Below, piece after piece: positions 42,928 to 52,563 of a DNA stretch of 54,894 nucleotides. Position 1 is the first letter of the stretch. Each line of letters starts with the position of its first letter. The notes beneath the pieces are model-generated. The model was not told the DNA's origin. It made no database searches and worked only from the letters and a program-made list of their open reading frames with translations. The position numbers were made by a program, and so were the translations under genes. The DNA lies in the NCBI GenBank assembly GCA_017440045.1, contig JAFSIA010000052.1, positions 1 to 54,894 of the forward strand, read 5' to 3'. The DNA is from Lachnospiraceae bacterium. GTDB lineage: Bacteria; Bacillota; Clostridia; Lachnospirales; Lachnospiraceae.

Positions 42928-44394
42928 ATGTTTTGTTCAAAATGTGGTAACCAGTTACCTGATGGTATAGCCTTCTGTCCATCATGTGGTAACCAAATCA
43001 ACTCACAGCCAGTAGCTCCTACTCCTGTAGAGCCTGCCGCTCCTTTTATAGAGCCTGTCGTTCCTACCATAGAGCCTGTCGTTCCTACCATAGAGCCTAC
43101 TGCTCCTATCGTAGAGCCTACTGCTCCTATCGTAGAGCCTACTGCTCCTGTGATGCAGCAACCTATGATGCAGCAACCTATGATGCAACAGCCTGTAATG
43201 CCTACAATGCCTCAGGGCACTCAGCCTAAGAAGAGCAAGGCTCCTTTAATCATCGGAATTGTTGCTGCTACATTAGTAATCGCTATTATAGCTATTATAA
43301 TTATTCTGTTAGCAGGTGGCGATGACGAAAAACCGGCATCAGGTAAAGAACAGGAGACTACTACTGCAAATAATGAAGCAACAACTGAGGTACCTACAGA
43401 AGAGCCTACTGAGGAGCCAACTACAAATAAACCTGTTGTAGTTAAGCCTGACGTAGATGATGCATTAGATGTTGTTGAAGACTTTTTATCATACTCAGAT
43501 TCCGGAAAATATTCAAAAATACTTAAGCTCTTTTACCCTGCTGCTGTTGAATATTTAGTAAACGAGTACAATGTAAGTGATGAAGATGTTGCAGAGGAAT
43601 ACGCATCTTACTTTATGAATTCAGATAATGCTGTATTCTCATACGAATTGGACGACGTCGAGGAAGAAGATGGTGCTATATTTGAAGATAGCTATGAAGA
43701 CGATTATGTTGGCTTAGACTCATATATAGAGCCGGAGGCTTTTGCTTTAGTTTCTGTACTCTTTGATGTGTACGACACTGATGCTTACGGATATTTCTAT
43801 CTGGCATTTGCTGATGGTCAGTGGTTAGTATGCGATGTTGATACTTCTGAAATTAACGATGCAATAGAATCAGCTAATAATACTTCTGGCGGTGACGGTA
43901 CTGTTACACATTTCACATTAGATGCAGTTAATTCAGCACTTGCTATGAACTCAGTAGAATTATTAGGCGGATGCTTTGGAGATACAGTTGACTTGGGAGA
44001 AGTTTCTATTATTGCACCTGACAGCTGGGCAGTCAATGATGCAGTAGATGATGAAGGGGTATTATTTGAAATCTACAGTCCTGAAGATGTAGTCTATTTT
44101 GACATTATGGATTACACTAATGACTATGCGTCATTTAATTCCATAGAGGAATACCTTTTAGATTGGGCAAATTACGCTTTAGACGAAGGCATGACAGAGG
44201 TAGCTCTCGGACGTATTGATGGATTATATGAAGACGGATATGCTATGACATACGCAACATCCGATGGTTCTTCATATGTTATGACATTCTTTGAATCTAA
44301 CGGAACATTATATACCTTAACAGTAGGTGGCGATTATGATTCAGATTACTTTGAAGAGGGTCTTAACGCTGTTGGTACATTCGATATTAAGTAA
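42928..44394 (+). CDS. Zinc-ribbon, single-pass membrane protein with acidic ectodomain (paralogue A)
   Basis: 488 residues. A cytoplasmic zinc ribbon (Cys3, 6, 17, 20: CSKC...CPSC), a Pro-rich linker of heptads (IEPVVPT, VEPTAPI) and MQQPM repeats (about 30-97), a KKSK stop, a TM helix (106-130), then the juxtamembrane GGDDEKPASGKEQE, a Thr/Glu-rich stalk and two acidic outer domains. The first (about 170-290) looks NTF2-like, the second (about 330-488) has a PsbP-like strand pattern; both are weak structural guesses. The layout recalls TcaA-type envelope sensors. It faces a paralogue at 44495. AAGGAGG before the ATG. Function unknown. Confidence 0.75.
   Translation: MFCSKCGNQLPDGIAFCPSCGNQINSQPVAPTPVEPAAPFIEPVVPTIEPVVPTIEPTAPIVEPTAPIVEPTAPVMQQPMMQQPMMQQPVMPTMPQGTQPKKSKAPLIIGIVAATLVIAIIAIIIILLAGGDDEKPASGKEQETTTANNEATTEVPTEEPTEEPTTNKPVVVKPDVDDALDVVEDFLSYSDSGKYSKILKLFYPAAVEYLVNEYNVSDEDVAEEYASYFMNSDNAVFSYELDDVEEEDGAIFEDSYEDDYVGLDSYIEPEAFALVSVLFDVYDTDAYGYFYLAFADGQWLVCDVDTSEINDAIESANNTSGGDGTVTHFTLDAVNSALAMNSVELLGGCFGDTVDLGEVSIIAPDSWAVNDAVDDEGVLFEIYSPEDVVYFDIMDYTNDYASFNSIEEYLLDWANYALDEGMTEVALGRIDGLYEDGYAMTYATSDGSSYVMTFFESNGTLYTLTVGGDYDSDYFEEGLNAVGTFDIK
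43048..43196 (+). repeat. In-frame tandem repeats, 21-bp then 15-bp units
   Basis: Nearly five copies of a 21-bp unit (43048-43149) encode IEPVVPT twice, then IEPTAPI, VEPTAPI and a partial copy. Three 15-bp units then encode MQQPM. The first two 21-bp copies are identical, a sign of recent expansion. Coding, not CRISPR. Confidence 0.85.
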
Positions 44395-44398
44395 ATCA

Positions 44399-44467
44399 AA
44401 TCGAAGTTGCTTCGCAACTTCGATTATACCAAAAAGAGTTTCGCATTTTGCGAAACTCTTTCTTTTT
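44399..44467. terminator. Double hairpin terminator between the convergent zinc-ribbon genes
   Basis: Hairpin one: 12-bp stem AATCGAAGTTGC/GCAACTTCGATT (44399-44410 with 44414-44425). Hairpin two: 13-bp stem (44433-44445 with 44449-44461) followed by CTTTTT on plus, and on the minus strand ending CTCTTTTT. The second can stop transcription from both sides. Confidence 0.85.
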
Positions 44468-44494
44468 ATCTTATCTTTATCTTATCATATAAGA

Positions 44495-45997
44495 TTATTC
44501 AAATAAAATTGATGCGCCTGCGTAGAGAAGATCATCTGGATCTCCTGTTGTTGTGCTCTCTGCTGCCATAGTTATAACATATAACTTGCCATCATTTGCA
44601 AATATAAACTGAACAGCCTCTGCTGATGCTGTATCTGCCTCTAATGCATATTTTGTATAATATCCATTAAGTGAATTAGCAACTAAAGTACCACACTCTA
44701 CATCTTCCATACCCATTGCAAGAAGACTATTAAGAACTGCATTAAGGTATGTTACCATCTTCTCATCATCTGCTTCTGCCTCAACGATTTTTACCTGATA
44801 CTGAAGAGTTTTATCTGCTGTTGCTGCAGATAATTCTCCTGTAGAATCATCATAATTCCATCCTTCTGGAACTACAATTGAGTAACCATCGCACTGAACT
44901 CTAGTACCATCACAATCACCATCTACTGACTGACTGTTCTGCTGTAACATAGTTCTTATATCATCTTCTGTATATTCTGTTACATCATCTGTTGGGTCAT
45001 CTGTTGGATCTGTTGAATCATCATCTGCTGCTGCCTCAAGAGCTGCATCTACATCTTCCATGTTATTGTCACATACATACCATGTGCCGTCGATACCTAA
45101 TACATAAAGATAACCGCTTACATCTTCACCATATACATCAAACTCTACTTCTACCATAGCAAATGCATCTGGATACTTGTATGATGGATAGTTTTTAACG
45201 ACGTCGTCATATTCATCATCATATAATGATCCATCTTCTTCTTCTGAACCTACAACCTCAAACTCAAGATATTCAAAATCGTTATCTACAAATCCTAAAG
45301 AGAGAAGGCTCATAATTTCTTCCATTTCCATATCGTCGAAGCTTTCTTCATATGCCTCTAATAATGTAGGGATCATATAATCTGCTGCATCTTCAAATTC
45401 CTCTTCTGTCAATGCAGTAAGGAATTTATCTACTACATCCTCAGCATCATCAAGATCATATTCATCTGATGATGGCTTGTTTGTAGCCTGCTCCTCTGTT
45501 GGCTCTTCTGTTGGTTCCTCTGTTGTAACTTCCTGACCTGCTGTTGTTTTCTCCTGCTCTTTACCTGATGCTGGCTTTTCATCATCGCCACCAAGTACAA
45601 GAACCAAGATAATTGCTACAATTGCTACTACAAGAACTGCTGCTACAATACCAATAATTAATGGTGCCTTACTCTTCTTTGGCTTGTTAGCCTCTGGCTG
45701 AGCTGGCATTACTGGAGCTGCTGCAAATGGAGCTACAGGCTCTGCTGGCTGTGCTGGCTGTGCTGGCATTACTGGCTCTACTGGAGCTACTGGCTCTACT
45801 GCTGGAGCTGCTGGCTCTACCACTGGAGCTGCTGGCTCTACCACTGGAGCTGCTGGCTCTACCACTGGAGCTGCTGCTTCTACCACTGGAGCTGCTGGCT
45901 CTACTGGTGCTACTGGAGTTACATTTAACTGGTTACCGCATGATGGACAAAAAGCTGAGCCATCTGCGATCTGATTTCCACATTTTGAACAGAACAT
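44495..45997 (-). CDS. Zinc-ribbon, single-pass membrane protein with acidic ectodomain (paralogue B)
   Basis: 500 residues, same architecture as the gene at 42928: zinc ribbon (Cys3, 6, 17, 20), heptad linker of VVEPAAP units (about 28-100), KKSK, TM helix (111-136), the identical GGDDEKPASGKEQE segment, a Thr/Glu-rich stalk, an NTF2-like acidic domain (YLYVLGIDGTWYVCDNN) and a C-terminal domain beginning YSIVVPEGW. Conservation is high around the membrane and low in the ectodomains, suggesting divergence of what is sensed or bound. No clear terminator separates it from sbcC 88 nt upstream. AAGGAGG before the ATG at 45997. Function unknown. Confidence 0.75.
   Translation of the reverse strand: MFCSKCGNQIADGSAFCPSCGNQLNVTPVAPVEPAAPVVEAAAPVVEPAAPVVEPAAPVVEPAAPAVEPVAPVEPVMPAQPAQPAEPVAPFAAAPVMPAQPEANKPKKSKAPLIIGIVAAVLVVAIVAIILVLVLGGDDEKPASGKEQEKTTAGQEVTTEEPTEEPTEEQATNKPSSDEYDLDDAEDVVDKFLTALTEEEFEDAADYMIPTLLEAYEESFDDMEMEEIMSLLSLGFVDNDFEYLEFEVVGSEEEDGSLYDDEYDDVVKNYPSYKYPDAFAMVEVEFDVYGEDVSGYLYVLGIDGTWYVCDNNMEDVDAALEAAADDDSTDPTDDPTDDVTEYTEDDIRTMLQQNSQSVDGDCDGTRVQCDGYSIVVPEGWNYDDSTGELSAATADKTLQYQVKIVEAEADDEKMVTYLNAVLNSLLAMGMEDVECGTLVANSLNGYYTKYALEADTASAEAVQFIFANDGKLYVITMAAESTTTGDPDDLLYAGASILFE
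45772..45920 (-). repeat. In-frame tandem 21-bp repeats in paralogue B
   Basis: Repeats of a 21-bp unit (GCTGGCTCTACCACTGGAGCT on the plus strand, 21 bp with its last base) encode the heptad VVEPAAP on the minus strand. Several neighbouring copies are identical. Confidence 0.8.
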
Positions 45998-46085
45998 AAT
46001 TAAACCTCCTTAGTAAATATATATTCTTATGTAATTCAAAAACAAACCTATTTTATATCTAATAGTTAAAAAACGCAACTAAAAT

Positions 46086-48914
46086 TTATATACATACTAC
46101 AGCTGTACTTCCACCTGCCTGTGCCTTTGTAACACATATTTGTTTGTCTATTCGCTCTCTAAGACTGCCTACATGGGAAATTATTCCTACTAACTTGTTT
46201 CCCTCTGATAATCTGGCCAGAACCTTCATAGCCTGTTCCAGGGCTGCCTCATCAAGAGAGCCAAATCCCTCATCTATAAACATTGTGTCAATGGCAATTC
46301 CACTGGCCGATTCCTCTATAATGTCAGCCATCCCCAGAGCAAGAGATAACGACGCCATAAAGCTCTCACCACCAGACAGTGTTCTTACACTTCTTATTGT
46401 TCCATTATAGTGGTCATATACATTAAGCTCCAATCCTGAGCGACTACGCTTGTCTTCCCCACTTTGCTCACGCTTAAACTCATACTGACCTTCCGTCATC
46501 TCAAACAGCTTAATATTGGCTCGTCTTATAACCTGCTCGAAATAGGAAATCTGCACAAAGGTTTCAAGGTTAACTCTCTCCTTTCCCTCCAATGCACCAT
46601 TTAGTGTATCTGACAGGCTTTTTATCTCCCTAAGCTTTTCCCCTTCTTTTACCAGCGAGACCTCTTTACTTGCAATATTAGCTGCAATAGCTTTATTGGC
46701 TGATAATCTGGCAAATATTTGATTATTTAAGTCAATAAGCCCTTCATTTTCCTTAGAAAAATTATTAATTTTCTCATTCTGTGCAGTAATGTATTCTGAT
46801 AATTCTTCACACTGCTCTGTTAGCTTTTCCTCATTATCCGCAGATAAAAACAACTGAATCTCACTTGTATCAAATGATTTTATCTGCTTTATAAGCTGAC
46901 TTATAACAGCTTCTGTCTCTGTTTTTTTCTTTGAATGTGTCTGCCATGCTTCACTTACTTTTGTAAATTCATCTACCAATTTAGCATATATAGCTTCCTT
47001 TTCTCTTAAAAGCATTGCCGCCTCGTTGATATTAGTAGATGACAATTCATTTTTAAGCTGCTCCACTTGACCTTCCAAGGATTTGATATTTAGCTGACAC
47101 TGATGCCAATCAGCTTCCACAAGCTTTATATTGGAAGCCACTTCCTCCAGCTGCTTCTCCAAGGATGCAAACCTTGTAAGCTGATTACTTCTGACAGCAA
47201 TAGCTTTATTTATTTCCTCCCTTTCAGCCATAAGTTTTTCTTTTTTGTCACTATATTCATTATGACCTTTTCTTGCCAATTGAAGCGCGTCCTCTATCTG
47301 ACAGCTCATGCCGGCCTCTGCTATAGTCTCTCCTAGCAGCTGTTCCTCACGCTCCTTCTCCTTAGCTGCCGCTCCTGCTCTCTCACTTGCACTTACAGCA
47401 TCAGCTGTTGCCTCTTCCCATAGTCTTTTTGCATTATTTACATCCGATTCCGAGACCACTTTTGTCATAGACTCTGCCAGTTTGACATGCTCTGTAGAGC
47501 CACATACCGGGCAAGGCATAGTAGGATTATCCCTCAGTCTTTCTGCCATAATACCTGCCTGAGCATCTAAAAATCCCCTTAGAGCAATATCATATATTTC
47601 TTTCTTCTCTTCTGCAACAGCTCTCTTTTTCAAATATATTTCAGCCATCTTATTATGATTTTCTATTGCGTTTTTATATCTGCCACATAATTCTATAATC
47701 TTTTCATATTCTTTAAGCTGTAGCTCCAATTCTTTGATGACTGCTGCCACCTCTGATAATCTAAGCTCTAGCCCCTCAGAGTTTTTCAGGCTTTCTTTTA
47801 ATAATCCAAACTCTTTAGAAAGCTCCTTTTCTGTACTCTGTAGATTTTGAAGCTTCTTCTCAAGGGTCTTTTCCTTTATTTTACATTCATCTGCTTCCTT
47901 ACACTTATCACTATATACCTGATACTTCTTTACATTTTCCTTCTCTTTTTCAATCTGAACTAGAAGCTTTTCTCTTTTCGGCTGTTTTGCCAGCTCCTCA
48001 TTGTAAGAAGTCTCTATTGCACCTGTTCTCGCCATAATGTCTCTTTTTTCTTCGTAGGCATCTAAAAGCTGTCTTATCAGTGACAGCATAGCTTCCATGC
48101 TCGCCTTAATCCTGGCTGCATCTGTAAGTTTCCTCTGAACCTGTTCTATTTTAAGACTATTATCTTGTACTACGGCTTCATCTAAATCATTAAGCTTTGA
48201 TATTATCTCCTTCACTTCATCTATATCCGTAATAACTTCATAGGCTGCGATTTCCTTTAATCTGTCCGCCAGCTCAAAATCATCCCCATAAGAAATCCCC
48301 TGCACATACTGCTTTATTGAGTCGTTTATCTTTCCGTAAGCCTTATAGCTATCTAAAAATTGTGTTTTAACCTTTCGCTGAAGCACATCATAAGAGCTGG
48401 TTTTAAATATATCTCTAAAAATTTTTGAACGGCTGGCTGTGTCCGCCACTAAAAGCTCACGGAATTTTCCCTGAGCTATCATAACTATCTTTGAAAACTG
48501 TTCTGTATTTAAACCTAAAATATCCGTAATCTTTTGTGTGACAGCAGCATATCCAGCTATTACTTTTCCGTCCGGCAATATAAGCTCTCCGTCCGCCTTT
48601 GCTTCTGTATATCCCTCACCTCTAGTTTTAGGTCTCATATATTTAGGATTTCTCTTTATATAGTACTCCTGACCTCTAAGAGTAAATATAAGTTCCACGT
48701 ATGTAGAAATGGAACTTTCAGCATATTTACTTCTAAGCTCAGAAGAATCATCTCCATACAAGGCAAACCTTATCGCCTCGAATATCGTGCTCTTGCCTGC
48801 ACCAGTATTTCCAGAAATAAGATATAATCCTTTGTCACCTAAAAGGTCAAAATCTATATTAACTAAACCTGCATATGGCCCAAAAGCCGATATCACTAGT
48901 TTTTTTGGTCTCAC
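46086..48914 (-). CDS. sbcC: SbcC, ATPase subunit of the SbcCD nuclease
   Basis: Rad50-like SMC ATPase of 942 residues that clamps DNA for the SbcD nuclease to cut hairpins and blocked ends. Walker A ISGNTGAGKSTIFEAI near the N-terminus, two long coiled coils, the zinc hook CPVC (about 480), ABC signature RTLSGGESFMASLSLA and Walker B TMFIDEGFGSLDE. GTG start directly after the sbcD TAG stop, with GGAGGAG in the sbcD tail. Last gene of a six-gene run beginning at 52517. Confidence 0.95.
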   Translation of the reverse strand: MRPKKLVISAFGPYAGLVNIDFDLLGDKGLYLISGNTGAGKSTIFEAIRFALYGDDSSELRSKYAESSISTYVELIFTLRGQEYYIKRNPKYMRPKTRGEGYTEAKADGELILPDGKVIAGYAAVTQKITDILGLNTEQFSKIVMIAQGKFRELLVADTASRSKIFRDIFKTSSYDVLQRKVKTQFLDSYKAYGKINDSIKQYVQGISYGDDFELADRLKEIAAYEVITDIDEVKEIISKLNDLDEAVVQDNSLKIEQVQRKLTDAARIKASMEAMLSLIRQLLDAYEEKRDIMARTGAIETSYNEELAKQPKREKLLVQIEKEKENVKKYQVYSDKCKEADECKIKEKTLEKKLQNLQSTEKELSKEFGLLKESLKNSEGLELRLSEVAAVIKELELQLKEYEKIIELCGRYKNAIENHNKMAEIYLKKRAVAEEKKEIYDIALRGFLDAQAGIMAERLRDNPTMPCPVCGSTEHVKLAESMTKVVSESDVNNAKRLWEEATADAVSASERAGAAAKEKEREEQLLGETIAEAGMSCQIEDALQLARKGHNEYSDKKEKLMAEREEINKAIAVRSNQLTRFASLEKQLEEVASNIKLVEADWHQCQLNIKSLEGQVEQLKNELSSTNINEAAMLLREKEAIYAKLVDEFTKVSEAWQTHSKKKTETEAVISQLIKQIKSFDTSEIQLFLSADNEEKLTEQCEELSEYITAQNEKINNFSKENEGLIDLNNQIFARLSANKAIAANIASKEVSLVKEGEKLREIKSLSDTLNGALEGKERVNLETFVQISYFEQVIRRANIKLFEMTEGQYEFKREQSGEDKRSRSGLELNVYDHYNGTIRSVRTLSGGESFMASLSLALGMADIIEESASGIAIDTMFIDEGFGSLDEAALEQAMKVLARLSEGNKLVGIISHVGSLRERIDKQICVTKAQAGGSTAVVCI

Positions 48915-50036
48915 CTAAATCTCCTCCAGCATATCTTCAATAATTTTTCTTTGTCTATCTGACATTCCATCATTATTTTGAAGTATATATAACTCATTAA
49001 TATATTCCATAGGACTCTTTCTTTCTACAGCCGCCATAGTAGCTACCGACATATTCTGTCTAGTCCTTTTATTGTCATAATCGAGCTTTAGAATATTAGG
49101 ATAAATAACTCTAAGCTTTCTTAAGGCATCTGGTACATCCTCTTCATCAGTTAATACTATGTGCATATAGTCATCTACCCTTGTATTCTTATAATTTTCC
49201 CTATTAGTCAGTTCCATATATGTTCCACTTATTTTTCTCATATCATGTATTGGTCTAAAAGGAATTGTCTCTATGTTTACATTACCCTTATCCCTTATTT
49301 CCACCAATGTTATGGACTTAGTCTGATTAACCTCATCAAGGGCATACTTTATAGGTGCTCCGCAGTATCTTACCGTCTGTCTTCCCATAGGCTGAGGCTT
49401 GTGAATATGTCCCAATGCCACATAATCAAACTTATTAAACACATCATATTCCACATTGTCCAATCCGCCTAAAAATGATTCCTCAGACTGACTTCTCTCC
49501 GCGCCTGTTATAAACTGATGAACTAATACAACATTTCTCTCTTCTTTGTTTATATCCATATGGTTAACTACAGTTTTTAAAGCCGAATTGTAATCCTGTA
49601 CATCTACATCTTCAATATATCTCCTAACGTATGCCGGTTTAATAAATGGAATCAAATGCACCTTTAATACTCCATATTCATCTTCCATCTTCACACTTTG
49701 AATATTTCCATCATATGGTTTTGATATAAAAATATTTTCAGACACAAAAATATCAGCACCAAAAGCTATACGCTCTGCGCTGTCATGATTTCCACTTATT
49801 ATAAATACTTTAATTTGACGACTTTGCAGCTGTCTTAAAAAATCATCAAAAATATCCAGCGCCTCCACTGGTGGCACTGGTTTATCATAAATATCACCTG
49901 ATATAAATAATCCATCCGGTTTTCTCTCATCTATAACATCCAACACCTGATTCAAAGCGTTTCTTTGCTCCATAATCATTGAATGTTCATAGATTTTCTT
50001 ACCCAAATGCAAATCTGAGATATGTACAAATCTCAT
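48915..50036 (-). CDS. sbcD: SbcD, nuclease subunit of SbcCD
   Basis: Mre11-like metallophosphoesterase of 373 residues. Phosphoesterase motifs: SDLHLGKKIYE, GDIYDKP, SGNHDSAER, the VLVHQF strand and GHIHKPQ; C-terminal capping domain. Dual nuclease partner of SbcC. It starts 10 nt after a small cysteine-rich gene and ends exactly where sbcC begins. Confidence 0.95.
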   Translation of the reverse strand: MRFVHISDLHLGKKIYEHSMIMEQRNALNQVLDVIDERKPDGLFISGDIYDKPVPPVEALDIFDDFLRQLQSRQIKVFIISGNHDSAERIAFGADIFVSENIFISKPYDGNIQSVKMEDEYGVLKVHLIPFIKPAYVRRYIEDVDVQDYNSALKTVVNHMDINKEERNVVLVHQFITGAERSQSEESFLGGLDNVEYDVFNKFDYVALGHIHKPQPMGRQTVRYCGAPIKYALDEVNQTKSITLVEIRDKGNVNIETIPFRPIHDMRKISGTYMELTNRENYKNTRVDDYMHIVLTDEEDVPDALRKLRVIYPNILKLDYDNKRTRQNMSVATMAAVERKSPMEYINELYILQNNDGMSDRQRKIIEDMLEEI

Positions 50037-50046
50037 ATTTCCTCCC

Positions 50047-50250
50047 CTAATTCTGCTTTCTTACAATCGCATACTCATCATCATACTGATAGTATGGACA
50101 ATCATAGAAGGTGTCTGTCATAAACTTTCCCATCTCATCCTGGTCAAGATTCATATCACAGACATAATACTCACACTCTTCGTCATAAATATAATTTGAG
50201 CATGTATCACAGCAGCTTACCTGCTTTTTAGCCTTATTACTACCTGCCAT
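50047..50250 (-). CDS. Small cysteine-rich protein, possibly DUF6472
   Basis: 67 residues with Cys13, Cys14, Cys17, then C in DEECEYYVCDM and YDCPYY, interspersed with many Asp, Glu and Tyr. The CCDTC...C...C...C pattern suggests a metal site. It resembles a short Clostridia family that I tentatively equate with DUF6472. It lies 11 nt after the 76-residue gene and 10 nt before sbcD. AAAGGTG precedes its ATG. Function unknown. Confidence 0.65.
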   Translation of the reverse strand: MAGSNKAKKQVSCCDTCSNYIYDEECEYYVCDMNLDQDEMGKFMTDTFYDCPYYQYDDEYAIVRKQN

Positions 50251-50261
50251 TTTATCACCTT

Positions 50262-50492
50262 TTATTCGTCGAATTCTACTGTCACAAAGAAACCTCTAGG
50301 CGTTTCGTGAATATCCTTCACTATACCCTTAGTAGACTTAAGCCTCTCTCTAAACTCATAATTTGCCGACATAGCTATAGCCGGCTCCAATGTGTAATAA
50401 TAACTGCTTGGTAATTTTCCCTCAGACACTTCGTATTCTTTGCCGATTTCCACCAAGCCTTCTCTCTCCATCTTAAATTCCATCTGTCTCAT
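50262..50492 (-). CDS. Small hypothetical protein in the sbcDC operon
   Basis: 76 residues with no cysteines and a mixed charged composition; the C-terminal half ([21 protein letters not shown]) reads like beta strands of a small barrel. Not recognised. It starts 3 nt after the stop of the zinc-ribbon gene, with GAGG 8 nt before the ATG overlapping that stop region. The tight spacing argues that it is translated. Confidence 0.65.
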   Translation of the reverse strand: MRQMEFKMEREGLVEIGKEYEVSEGKLPSSYYYTLEPAIAMSANYEFRERLKSTKGIVKDIHETPRGFFVTVEFDE

Positions 50493-50495
50493 ATA

Positions 50496-50861
50496 TTACG
50501 CCTCTTTAAACTCAAGTGGACATTTATTTCTCATATTCAGAGGACAGTCATACATATTTTGTCCCTCTCTCTTTGTTATGTATGAAAGTGGACATTTTCT
50601 ACAATCAGACTTGGCAAAATCACCGGGTACCTCGAAAGATAATGTAGCCATCTTCATCCCCACTCTTGCATACTCTTCCTTGCTGATAGAACTCCAATTT
50701 AAAGCCTGTCCACATGAAGTACACTTGTCATTTCCACGTGATACCGGTCTCTTACATGTAGGACATGCATAATATACCTTATCTGGCGCTTCCGTAACCT
50801 CCACTACATCTGCCGCAAACTGCTTTATCAACTGTGCCCTTAAATCGTCCTGTAATGCCAT
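50496..50861 (-). CDS. Zinc-ribbon / cysteine-cluster protein in the sbcDC operon
   Basis: 121 residues. Central zinc ribbon CPTCKRPVSRGNDKCTSCG (about 33-51) and a C-terminal cluster CRKCP...CPLNMRNKCP (about 87-117), giving eight cysteines in two groups. The N-terminus is a short helix. It could be a metal-binding adaptor; no enzyme motif is visible and I do not recognise the family. It starts 12 nt after the GGDEF gene stop with GAGAGG before the ATG. Confidence 0.7.
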   Translation of the reverse strand: MALQDDLRAQLIKQFAADVVEVTEAPDKVYYACPTCKRPVSRGNDKCTSCGQALNWSSISKEEYARVGMKMATLSFEVPGDFAKSDCRKCPLSYITKREGQNMYDCPLNMRNKCPLEFKEA

Positions 50862-50873
50862 TTACCTTACCTC

Positions 50874-52517
50874 TCATCCTTCGTTTACTTTCATAGCAAT
50901 CTTATTCTTGTACATAAGCTTATCTGCTCTGCCTCTTGTATCCTTTAAATCATCATCTAAATTCGAATCATATGTGGCATATCCATATGCAATACTCATA
51001 TTTATCAACGGATGCTCTACATTATACTCTGCCACCATCTCATCCATACCACTGCAGCATATCTCTATGACATCTTCTGTCACATTCTTTGCAATTACAC
51101 AAAACTCATCGCCACCTATACGATAACAATGTCCTATACTCTCAAAAGATTCTCTGATAATCCTTGCACTGTTTAATATATATTCATCGCCAAAATTATG
51201 ACCATAAGAGTCATTACACTTTTTGAGATTATTTAAATCAAACATAAAGATTGTATATTTATCCTCGCCTATTTTTATGGCCTTCATATCATTATTGCAT
51301 GCTGTTCTGTTATACACGCCTGTAAGCTCATCCCTATATGCCAGATTTTCAAACTTCTGCGCCTGCTTACCCTTTCTCATAAGTCTCTGTGTCTCTTTCA
51401 TACTATAGTAACACAGAGATGTTATATGGATAAGTATCGCCAGCTTAGTCCACTGATAATTCTTTCCATTTACTGGATCAAGATAAAAATAAATTAGGTC
51501 AATAATTACACCAATAGCAGTTAGCGCACCACATATCATATTTATCCTGCTTATGTATGTAAGCTTATGCCAACCTACTGTGATAAAGTTCAAAACTACA
51601 AGTGTGCACAATACAATAACAGAAATTATCATTGAAACATGAGTAAGCCATAACGAATTTTTCATATCCATAGTTCCTGTTATCTGCAATACGGCTGATA
51701 TCACCTGAACAGTGATTATAAATATGCATAACCAGTCACATACCTTATTATATCTATTTGAGAGAATCTTTTTCTCAAATAATATAAGAGGTAACGCAAT
51801 AGAGCCCAACAAAATATATGATATGTATGTAAATATAGTACCTACATCTATAATCATATTTACTACCGGCATATTTATAACAAACCAAATTGACAATAAT
51901 ACTGCAAATATACCCAAATATATTAAGTCGTACTTGTTTGCCTTATTCTTTGTAACAATCCAGCTATATATAATTATGATAAAGCCCACTACAAATATAA
52001 ACACAGTAAGTAAAAATGAGACTATATCATTCATAAACTCATCTCGCACTATGTTAAGTCTATCACCTAAATAAAAGCTTGGAACATAGTCCACATATGA
52101 TTCATATTCTGTTTCCACTACAACAGTAATCTCATGAAACTCGTGCTCTTTAGGCACAAAAAGACAGTTCCATGCATCTCCGGAAACTGTGTCAAAAAAT
52201 GTATCTGACTTGTCCATAATTAAACCGTACATAAGGTCTTCACCACAGTACACATGAACGTCTGCATGATATGTATAAAACATCAGATAATCTCCACCGA
52301 CACCAATTTCACCCAAGGTGTTAGTATATGTGATTACATAGTTTCCATCCTCATTTCTAGCTTCACTTTTCTCTATTTTCCAATCCTTTATCTCTTCATA
52401 TTTAAACTCTTTGGTATTTCTACTTCTGTCGTTTTCTACCAATGAAGCATTCCAAAGAATAATAGTTAAGATAACAAACAAAACCGCTAACCAAACAAGC
52501 GCAATCTTCCTGCTCAT
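50874..52517 (-). CDS. Membrane diguanylate cyclase with 7TM sensor
   Basis: 547 residues from the ATG at 52517 (AGAGGG upstream). TM1 (about 8-25), an extracellular beta-rich domain to about 165, then seven TM helices (about 170-375), the 7TMR-DISM type layout, and a GGDEF domain (about 395-547) with intact YRIGGDEFCV, DLNNLKKCND and GHNFGDEYI. It should make c-di-GMP from two GTP. The RxxD product-inhibition site expected five residues before GGDEF is absent (ESIG), so feedback is probably lost. First gene of the run that ends in sbcDC. Confidence 0.9.
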   Translation of the reverse strand: MSRKIALVWLAVLFVILTIILWNASLVENDRSRNTKEFKYEEIKDWKIEKSEARNEDGNYVITYTNTLGEIGVGGDYLMFYTYHADVHVYCGEDLMYGLIMDKSDTFFDTVSGDAWNCLFVPKEHEFHEITVVVETEYESYVDYVPSFYLGDRLNIVRDEFMNDIVSFLLTVFIFVVGFIIIIYSWIVTKNKANKYDLIYLGIFAVLLSIWFVINMPVVNMIIDVGTIFTYISYILLGSIALPLILFEKKILSNRYNKVCDWLCIFIITVQVISAVLQITGTMDMKNSLWLTHVSMIISVIVLCTLVVLNFITVGWHKLTYISRINMICGALTAIGVIIDLIYFYLDPVNGKNYQWTKLAILIHITSLCYYSMKETQRLMRKGKQAQKFENLAYRDELTGVYNRTACNNDMKAIKIGEDKYTIFMFDLNNLKKCNDSYGHNFGDEYILNSARIIRESFESIGHCYRIGGDEFCVIAKNVTEDVIEICCSGMDEMVAEYNVEHPLINMSIAYGYATYDSNLDDDLKDTRGRADKLMYKNKIAMKVNEG

Positions 52518-52563
52518 ACAAATACCCTCTTTATAATACACGTTTTACCCAACTGTATCTTAC

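Noticed and set aside
43048-43196. Regularly repeated DNA resembling a short CRISPR-like array
   Set aside because: The 21-bp and 15-bp units are contiguous without spacers and keep frame inside a protein gene as a Pro-rich linker.
45727-45999. Plus-strand Leu-rich 90-residue open frame
   Set aside because: It is an antisense shadow of the heptad repeats of the minus-strand zinc-ribbon gene, with no RBS.
50874-50920. A separate defence island around sbcCD
   Set aside because: No restriction, toxin or phage genes are nearby; base composition looks like the neighbours, so a mobile defence origin is not supported.
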